Part shown: positions 5,918-10,094 of the stretch, one piece after another
Numbering within the stretch: the stretch's first letter is position 1
Layout: each line of letters opens with the position of its first letter
DNA from: CAZBDU01 sp964490725
GTDB taxonomy: Bacteria; Spirochaetota; Spirochaetia; SZUA-6; DRHE01
Direction of reading: 5' to 3'
Assembly (NCBI GenBank): GCA_964490725.1
Contig: CAZBDU010000141.1
Location: 1-10,094 of the forward strand
Length of the DNA stretch: 10,094 bases
Program-made: the position numbers and the translations under genes
Notes under the pieces: model-generated
What the model was told of the DNA's origin: nothing
Database searches by the model: none
The model's input: the letters and a program-made list of their open reading frames with translations, nothing else

Positions 5918-6013
5918 ATGAAGTCACTCATCCGAAAGAAGGCAGCCTCCTGCTGCGCAGAGGCGCAGTGCTGCGCCAAGATCTCACCGATCAAGGCGGG
6001 CTGCCACGACTGA
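5918..6013 (+). CDS. Cys-rich 31-residue peptide, candidate RiPP precursor
   Basis: A 31-residue reading frame in the 268-bp gap between the methyltransferase and the radical SAM gene. It has a basic N-terminus (MKSLIRKK) and a core with two vicinal cysteine pairs and a late single cysteine: SCCAEAQCC at residues 11-19 (C12, C13, C18, C19), then AKISPIK and AGCHD (C29) before TGA. Support comes from the near-perfect ribosome binding site, hairpins on both sides, and the next gene being a radical SAM/SPASM enzyme with a recognition-type N-terminus, the usual partner of a ribosomally made, post-translationally modified peptide. The leader would be roughly residues 1-10 and the core the Cys-rich part. 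Alternatives are a small metal(loid)-binding peptide that acts unmodified, or a leader peptide for regulation. I know of no named family for it and no homologue could be searched. Confidence 0.72.
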   Translation: MKSLIRKKAASCCAEAQCCAKISPIKAGCHD

Positions 6014-6022
6014 TGTGCTGGA

Positions 6023-6076
6023 GCCGCAGGCGGACTCGGGCCCACCGCAAAGCGGAGGCGCCGCCCCGCCTGCGGC
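6023..6076 (+). other. Long hairpin between Cys-rich peptide and radical SAM gene
   Basis: GCCGCAGGCGG (6023-6033) pairs over 11 bp without mismatch with CCGCCTGCGGC (6066-6076). A nested stem, CCGC (6045-6048) with GCGG (6052-6055), closes an AAA loop. It begins ten bases after the stop codon of the small peptide. No T-run follows. The probable role is to stabilise the 3' end of the peptide message or dampen transcription into the maturase, which would favour more precursor than enzyme. Confidence 0.65.
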
Positions 6077-6115
6077 CGGCACGCTCCCGGTGAGGAGCGG
6101 TGAGGAACGACCACG

Positions 6116-7444
6116 ATGGTACCTTCGAAGCACAACATAATGGCCCGCCTGGAGGGCTCCCGGCACTACCTGATCGTCAACCCCTTGAGCCGCAACGCGG
6201 ACCTTCTCACCGCCCGGACTGCGGAAGCCGCGCTGGCCGGGCGCTTTCCCGATCCGGAGCAGTGGCTCGCCAAGGGGTATCTGGTGGACCCCGAGGAGGA
6301 GAGCCGGCGCTACCGGGCCGCCTACCTGGACTTCCTGGACGCCCGGGAGAGCTCGGAGGTGCAGGCCTTCTTCGTTCCCACCTACGGATGCAACTTTGGC
6401 TGCTCCTACTGCTATCAGAGCGGGTACCCCCGAGAGGAGGGAGGCTGCACCCCCGAGGTGGTGGAGGCCTTCTACTCGTACCTGGACGGCGAGCTGGCCG
6501 GGCGGCAGAGGTACGTCACTGTGTTCGGCGGCGAGCCGCTGCTGCCCGGCCGGCAGGCCCGCAGCGCCATGGCGGCCCTGGTGGCGGGGGCGAGCCGCCG
6601 CGGGCTGGACCTGGCGGTGGTCACCAACGGCTACCACCTGGCCGACTACCTGGACCTCCTGGCCGGCGCAACGATCCGGGAAATCCAGGTCACCCTGGAC
6701 GGGCCGGAGTCGGTCCACGACCGGCGCCGTCCCCTGAAGGGGGGAGGAGCCACCTTCCGGGCGGTGCAGGCGGGAATCGCGGCGGCCCTGGAGCGGAGGT
6801 TCCCCGTCAACCTGCGGGTGGTGGTGGATCGCGAGAACATCGACGCCCTGCCGGAGCTGGCCCGCAACGCGGCGGCGTGGGGCTGGACCGGCAATCCGCT
6901 GTTCAAGACGCAGGTGGGCCGCAACTACGAGCTGCACAGCTGCCAGGCCAGGCCGCAGAAGCTGTTCAGCAGGGCCGAGCTCCACGGCGCCCTCTACCAG
7001 CTGGCGCGCAGCAACCCGGAGGTGCTGGAGTTCCACCGGCCCGCGTTCTCGCTGAGCCGTTTCCTCTTCGACACCGGTGAGCTGCCGGAGCCGCTGTTCG
7101 ACGCCTGCCCGGGGTGCAAGACCGAATGGGCCTTCGACTACACCGGAAGGATCTACCCCTGCACCGCCACGGTGGGCAAGCCCGGAGAGGAGGTGGGCCG
7201 CTTTCACCCCGCGGTGGAGCTTCAGGCCGAGCGCGTGCGGCTCTGGGAGGAGCGGGACGTGACGGCCATCGAGGCCTGCGGCGGCTGCGCGCTGCAGCTG
7301 GCCTGCGGCGGAGGCTGCGCCGCGGTGGCCCAAAACTCTCGCGGCCACCTGGACGGCCCGGACTGCCGGCCCGTGCAGGAGGCCCTGGCGAAGGGGTTCT
7401 CCCTGTACTTTCACGACGACATCGACACGCTGGACAAGGAGTAG
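6116..7444 (+). CDS. Radical SAM/SPASM peptide maturase
   Basis: A 442-residue enzyme. Residues about 15-65 (YLIVNPLSRNADLL, then LAKGYLVDPEEE) look like the small winged-helix recognition domain seen at the front of many RiPP-modifying radical SAM enzymes. The radical SAM core has C92-x3-C96-x2-C99 (CNFGCSYC), which would bind the cluster that cleaves SAM, and FGGEP at 137-141. The C-terminal SPASM domain is complete: C331, C334-x9-G-x4-C349, then C388-x2-C391-x5-C397-x3-C401 and C417, enough for two auxiliary 4Fe-4S clusters. Family members form thioether, carbon-carbon or other links on peptides, or mature enzyme active sites. The 31-residue Cys-rich peptide just upstream is the obvious substrate; the reaction cannot be read from sequence. 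GAGGA at 6102-6106 precedes the ATG by nine bases. It is followed four bases later by the thioredoxin/reductase gene. Confidence 0.94.
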   Translation: MVPSKHNIMARLEGSRHYLIVNPLSRNADLLTARTAEAALAGRFPDPEQWLAKGYLVDPEEESRRYRAAYLDFLDARESSEVQAFFVPTYGCNFGCSYCYQSGYPREEGGCTPEVVEAFYSYLDGELAGRQRYVTVFGGEPLLPGRQARSAMAALVAGASRRGLDLAVVTNGYHLADYLDLLAGATIREIQVTLDGPESVHDRRRPLKGGGATFRAVQAGIAAALERRFPVNLRVVVDRENIDALPELARNAAAWGWTGNPLFKTQVGRNYELHSCQARPQKLFSRAELHGALYQLARSNPEVLEFHRPAFSLSRFLFDTGELPEPLFDACPGCKTEWAFDYTGRIYPCTATVGKPGEEVGRFHPAVELQAERVRLWEERDVTAIEACGGCALQLACGGGCAAVAQNSRGHLDGPDCRPVQEALAKGFSLYFHDDIDTLDKE

Positions 7445-7448
7445 CGAC

Positions 7449-8741
7449 ATGGCAGGATTGATCGAGGAAATCGAGGCCACAGAGTTCGAAACGGAGGTGC
7501 TGAGCGGCGAGCGGGTGGTGGTGGATTTCTACTCCACCGAGTGCCCTCCCTGCGAGGCGCTGGCGCCCAAGTACGAGGGGCTTTCACAGCTGTACGGAGA
7601 AGACGTCCGCTTCGTGAAGATCTACCGGCAGGGCAACCGGGACCTGGCGGAGTCCCTGGGCGTCCGCGGCTCCCCGACGGTGCTGTTCTACCGGGACGGC
7701 CAGCCGGTGGGGGAACGGTTGACCGGCGGCATCAAGCGGGCCGATCTGATGCGAAACCTGGATGCGCTGCTGCCCGGGGGCAGGGTCGCAGAGATCCGGG
7801 GGGCGATCCGCCCGTCCGCGGGCTCCTGCGACGTGCTGATCCTGGGAGGCGGTCCGGCGGGGCTGGCCGCCGCGATCTACGCCGCCCAGGCCAGGCTGGA
7901 CACGGTGCTGGTGGACTCGGCTCTTCCCGGCGGCCAGGTGTCCACCACCCACCAGGTCTCCAACTACCCGGGGTTCATCGAGCCGCAGCCCGGCTACATG
8001 CTCTCCCACTACATGAGCGAGCAGGCCAAGGCCGCCGGAGCGCGCTTCAAGGTGGCCGTGGACATCACCCGGGTGGACCTGGAAAACAAGGAGGTGGTGA
8101 TCGACGGCACCGAAACGGTCCGCGCCGCCAGGCTCATCCTGGCAACCGGCAGCTCCCCCCGCCCGCTCGGGGTTCCCGGCGAGCGGGAGTACAAGGGGCA
8201 GGGCATCTCCTACTGCGCCACCTGCGACGCCAAGTACTTCCAGGACAAGGAGGTGATCGTGATCGGCGGCGGGAACACCGCCGTGGAGGAGTCCCTGTTC
8301 ATCTCCCGGTTCGCCCGCAAGATCACTGTGGTGCACCAGTTCGATCACCTGCAGGCCAACAAGGCCGCGCAGGAGAAGGCGTTCGCCAACGAGCGGATCG
8401 AGTTCCTCTGGTCGCACGAGCCGCGGGGGTTCTCCCGCAACGGCAAGGACGGCGGTCGGGCCATGGCGGTGGAGGTTGAGGACCTCAAGAGCAAGGCGCG
8501 CAGGAGCCTGGAGGCGGACGGCGTGTTCGTGTTCGTGGGCATGAAGCCCAACATGGAGCCCTTCCAGGGGCCTCTGGAGCTGGACCGGTGGGGTTACATC
8601 AAGGTGGACGAGGACATGCACACCAGCATTCCCGGCGTGTTCGCCGTCGGGGACATCCGTTCCAAGGCGTACCGGCAGATCACCACCGCCGTGGCGGACG
8701 GCACCGTGGCGGCCATCGCGGCCGCCCGGGAGCTGGGCTAG
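7449..8741 (+). CDS. Thioredoxin-thioredoxin reductase fusion
   Basis: A 430-residue two-domain protein. Residues about 1-110 are a thioredoxin fold with C32-P-P-C35 (instead of CGPC) and the cis-proline loop GSPT (74-77). After a short linker, residues about 126-430 are a low-molecular-weight thioredoxin reductase: FAD loop LGGGPAG (132-138), redox pair C256-A-T-C259, nucleotide loop GGGNTA (273-278) and FAD motif AVGDIR (399-404). The three arginines of the NADPH-reading motif in E. coli TrxR (HRRxxxR) are replaced (HQFDHLQ at 296-302). This resembles NADH-using AhpF more than TrxR, so NADH or another donor is likely. A fused reductase would deliver dithiol electrons to its own thioredoxin and on to the pathway, for example ArsM-like turnover or keeping the peptide's cysteines reduced. 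AAGGAG at 7436-7441 overlaps the end of the radical SAM gene; translation is probably coupled. Confidence 0.94.
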   Translation: MAGLIEEIEATEFETEVLSGERVVVDFYSTECPPCEALAPKYEGLSQLYGEDVRFVKIYRQGNRDLAESLGVRGSPTVLFYRDGQPVGERLTGGIKRADLMRNLDALLPGGRVAEIRGAIRPSAGSCDVLILGGGPAGLAAAIYAAQARLDTVLVDSALPGGQVSTTHQVSNYPGFIEPQPGYMLSHYMSEQAKAAGARFKVAVDITRVDLENKEVVIDGTETVRAARLILATGSSPRPLGVPGEREYKGQGISYCATCDAKYFQDKEVIVIGGGNTAVEESLFISRFARKITVVHQFDHLQANKAAQEKAFANERIEFLWSHEPRGFSRNGKDGGRAMAVEVEDLKSKARRSLEADGVFVFVGMKPNMEPFQGPLELDRWGYIKVDEDMHTSIPGVFAVGDIRSKAYRQITTAVADGTVAAIAAARELG

Positions 8742-8756
8742 CCGCGCCTCCGCGCA

Positions 8757-8788
8757 GCCGGCTCCACCGCTTCCCGGCGGCGGCCGGC
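8757..8788 (+). terminator. Hairpin after the operon, weak terminator candidate
   Basis: GCCGGC (8757-8762) pairs with GCCGGC (8783-8788), with an inner stem CCGC (8767-8770) to GCGG (8777-8780). It lies 15 bases after the stop of the thioredoxin fusion. There is no T-run, so intrinsic termination is uncertain and some read-through into the secreted-protein gene is possible. Confidence 0.35.
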
Positions 8789-8856
8789 CGGTCCTCCAGG
8801 GATAGCCCGGAAATGTCACCCGGCTAGCCAGACCGGCTTATTTGCCGCGCCGCCAG

Positions 8857-8886
8857 TTGCGTATAGCTTTCTGCATATACAGTAAT
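8857..8886. promoter_or_regulatory. Second copy of the operator half-site
   Basis: TTGCGTATAGC (8857-8867) is identical over 11 bases to the reverse complement of the right arm of the palindrome at 4631-4661. After six bases a degenerate inverse half follows (CATATACAGTAAT, 8874-8886), sharing TATAC with the expected half. The region is AT-rich and 25-54 bases upstream of the secreted-protein start, so promoter and operator probably overlap; no clear -35/-10 pair could be fixed. Confidence 0.6.
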
Positions 8887-8910
8887 CGACATGTTATGCA
8901 GGAGGCACAT

Positions 8911-9525
8911 ATGCGCAAGGCTTACTCACTCGTTTTCGTCCTGGCTCTGGCCGCGGCGGTCGTGGCAGGCGCCCAGGGCATGGGAAGCTACAGCGAAACG
9001 TACGGTCGCTCCGCCAACTCGCCCGCCGTGCCCGCCGGTATGATCGACTACGGCTACCCGCACGTTCTGGCCACGGTCAACGTCGACCCCGGCCAGAAAG
9101 CCAGCATCACGGTTCCCGATCAGTATGCCAGCGGCAAGGTCCCGGGGTACATGACCATCTCGATCCCGGCCGGCGCCTTCTCGGTGCCGGTGCGCTTCGA
9201 GGTTCTGGCTGGAACGAACGCCTACTGGGACCGCAAGGTCGCCTCGAATCTCACGGTGGTCGCGAACTTCGCCTACCGGGTGGTGGATCGCAGCACCGGA
9301 ACGCTGGTGGACAGGTTCGAGAAGCCCGTCACCTACTCGGTGAGCGATCCCATGATCACCGCCGACAGCGTGTACTGGGCAACCACCGCCAGCCAGCCCA
9401 TCAAGCTGGTCAACGCCAACCAGGCCAGCCAGATCTCCGGGGACACCCTGGAGCATCCGACTCCGGTGAGCACCGTGGGGTGGATCGTCACCACTCCGAA
9501 GGCCGAGGTGGCCTCCAGAATGTAG
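8911..9525 (+). CDS. Secreted beta-rich protein of unknown function
   Basis: A 204-residue protein with a clear Sec signal peptide: basic MRK, a hydrophobic run (YSLVFVLALAAAVVAG) and a likely cut near residue 21-23 (GAQG). The mature part has no cysteine and is rich in alternating beta-strand patterns; ISIPAGAFSVPVRFEV (83-98) and the following V-x-N-F-A-Y-R-V-V-D segment recall ZU5-like or similar beta-sandwich domains, but this is a weak resemblance. It should be periplasmic or extracellular. An open frame reaches back to 8842, but that would place the operator-like site inside the gene; AGGAGG at 8900-8905 and the signal peptide fix the start at 8911. The upstream half-site suggests shared control with the MarR operon. 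I do not recognise the family. Confidence 0.82.
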   Translation: MRKAYSLVFVLALAAAVVAGAQGMGSYSETYGRSANSPAVPAGMIDYGYPHVLATVNVDPGQKASITVPDQYASGKVPGYMTISIPAGAFSVPVRFEVLAGTNAYWDRKVASNLTVVANFAYRVVDRSTGTLVDRFEKPVTYSVSDPMITADSVYWATTASQPIKLVNANQASQISGDTLEHPTPVSTVGWIVTTPKAEVASRM

Positions 9526-9553
9526 CCGGGGCCCTCGGGCCGGAGCCGCACCG

Positions 9554-9600
9554 GGCAGGCGGGAGGAGCGCGCGGCGTTTCTCTTCCGCCTGCCTTCTCT
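9554..9600 (+). terminator. Intrinsic terminator-like hairpin after the secreted protein
   Basis: GGCAGGCGG (9554-9562) pairs perfectly with CCGCCTGCC (9586-9594), extendable by about four more pairs including two G-U. A pyrimidine-rich tail (TTCTCTTCTC) follows. The tail is mixed C/T rather than a pure T-run, so efficiency is uncertain. It separates the secreted-protein gene from the ClC gene. Confidence 0.6.
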
Positions 9601-9665
9601 TCTCCCGGGCAGCCTCCCGCGGGTTCGTCTATACTTTCAGGTGTCGTTCAAGGGGGTGCTCCGCC

Positions 9666-10094
9666 GTGAATCGCGCCGAAACCGGCAGGGAAGCCCTGGT
9701 CCTCTGTCCCGCCGCCCTGCTCCTGGGGGCCGCGGCGGCCGCAGCGGCCGCCCTGTTCCATCTGCTCGTCGCCCTGGTCCACAACCTGGCCTTCCTGGGA
9801 CGCCTCTCCCTGCGCTACGATCCCACCCTCCACACGGCTCCCGCTCCCTGGGGGGTGCTGGCTGCGGCGGCGCCGGCTCTGGGCGCCCTGGCGGTGGTGA
9901 CCCTGGCGGTGAAGGCCGCCCCGGAGGTGAGCGGCCCCGGGGTAGGAGACGTCCTGGACGCGCTTGCCCGGCGCGGAGGGCGGGTTCGTCCGCTCATCGT
10001 GGCCCTGAAGCCCCTGGGAGCGGCGATCTCCCTGGGCACCGGCGCCGCGGTGGGCCGGGAGGGACCCATGGTGCAGGTGGGCGCCGGCCTGGGC
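9666..10094 (+). CDS. ClC-family anion channel/transporter (5' part)
   Basis: The first 143 residues of a ClC protein; the frame stays open to the window end. It starts with GTG, preceded by AAGGGGG (9650-9656) at nine bases. A first hydrophobic helix (about 11-45) and a second (about 62-83) are followed by the selectivity-filter region SGPGVGDVLDALARRGG (89-105) and then KPLGAAISLGTGAAVGREGP (115-134). GREGP holds the gating glutamate E132, which corresponds to E148 of E. coli ClC. The filter position that is Ser in GSGIP of E. coli ClC is Pro91 here (GPGVG). The protein should sit in the inner membrane and move chloride or another anion, probably with proton exchange since the glutamate is kept. 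TATACT at 9630-9635 could be its -10 element, but no good -35 is seen. Confidence 0.9.
   Translation, partial: MNRAETGREALVLCPAALLLGAAAAAAAALFHLLVALVHNLAFLGRLSLRYDPTLHTAPAPWGVLAAAAPALGALAVVTLAVKAAPEVSGPGVGDVLDALARRGGRVRPLIVALKPLGAAISLGTGAAVGREGPMVQVGAGLG

Noticed and set aside
5911..6093. Alternative 60-residue frame starting at GTG 5911 over the peptide gene
   Set aside because: It begins one base after the end of the Shine-Dalgarno sequence, too close for initiation, and its composition is that of an off-frame of GC-rich DNA. The ATG at 5918 has ideal spacing.
6011..6103. Read-through of the peptide's TGA as selenocysteine, giving a longer peptide in which Cys follows the Sec, ending at TGA 6101
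   Set aside because: The extension is Arg-rich and looks non-coding. The hairpin at 6023-6076 places its loop about 36 bases after the TGA, farther than in typical bacterial SECIS elements. It would be revived by finding Sec or Cys aligned at this codon in related peptides, and by selA/selB in the genome.
1..10094. Mobile element or phage origin of the central operon
   Set aside because: No transposase, integrase, terminal inverted repeats or tRNA gene is visible, and composition of the operon matches its flanks apart from the AT-rich promoters.

Overview
The window is about 10.1 kb of GC-rich bacterial DNA and carries thirteen protein genes, the last one cut by the window end. High GC, an FNR-class regulator with its own FNR-type box, a DHH/CBS protein like the front half of A-adding tRNA nucleotidyltransferases, and arsenic/thiol chemistry genes fit an anaerobic or facultative proteobacterium or desulfobacterotan (Desulfuromonadia-like). 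That placement is inference; no rRNA or other marker gene is present.

Left part (1-4561), mostly housekeeping. A Crp/Fnr regulator (143-802) converges on a HAD phosphatase (808-1470, minus). The phosphatase is divergent from a DHH-DHHA1-CBS-CBS phosphoesterase (1616-2920). Two minus-strand genes follow: a P-loop NTPase of unknown role (3264-3989) and a small membrane/coiled-coil protein with a GTG start (2953-3201). Across a 179-bp divergent region holding short tandem repeats lies a stand-alone riboflavin kinase (4169-4561).

Central part (4562-8741), the most interesting. A strong sigma70-type promoter overlapped by a long palindrome drives a one-direction operon: a six-cysteine MarR regulator, an ArsM-like SAM methyltransferase ending in a Cys triplet, a 31-residue Cys-rich peptide with an excellent ribosome binding site, a radical SAM/SPASM enzyme with an apparent N-terminal peptide-recognition domain, and a thioredoxin fused in front of a thioredoxin reductase. 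The peptide sits between two strong hairpins. The set reads as a RiPP-type pathway: a small Cys-rich precursor, a radical SAM maturase, a methyltransferase of the arsenite-methylating type and a dedicated dithiol reductant. Arsenic (or another thiophilic element) as substrate or inducer is inference.

Right part (8742-10094). A secreted, cysteine-free beta-rich protein (8911-9525) is preceded by an 11-base copy of one half of the MarR palindrome, so it is probably in the same regulon. It is followed by a terminator-like hairpin. A ClC-family anion channel/transporter begins at 9666 and runs off the end.
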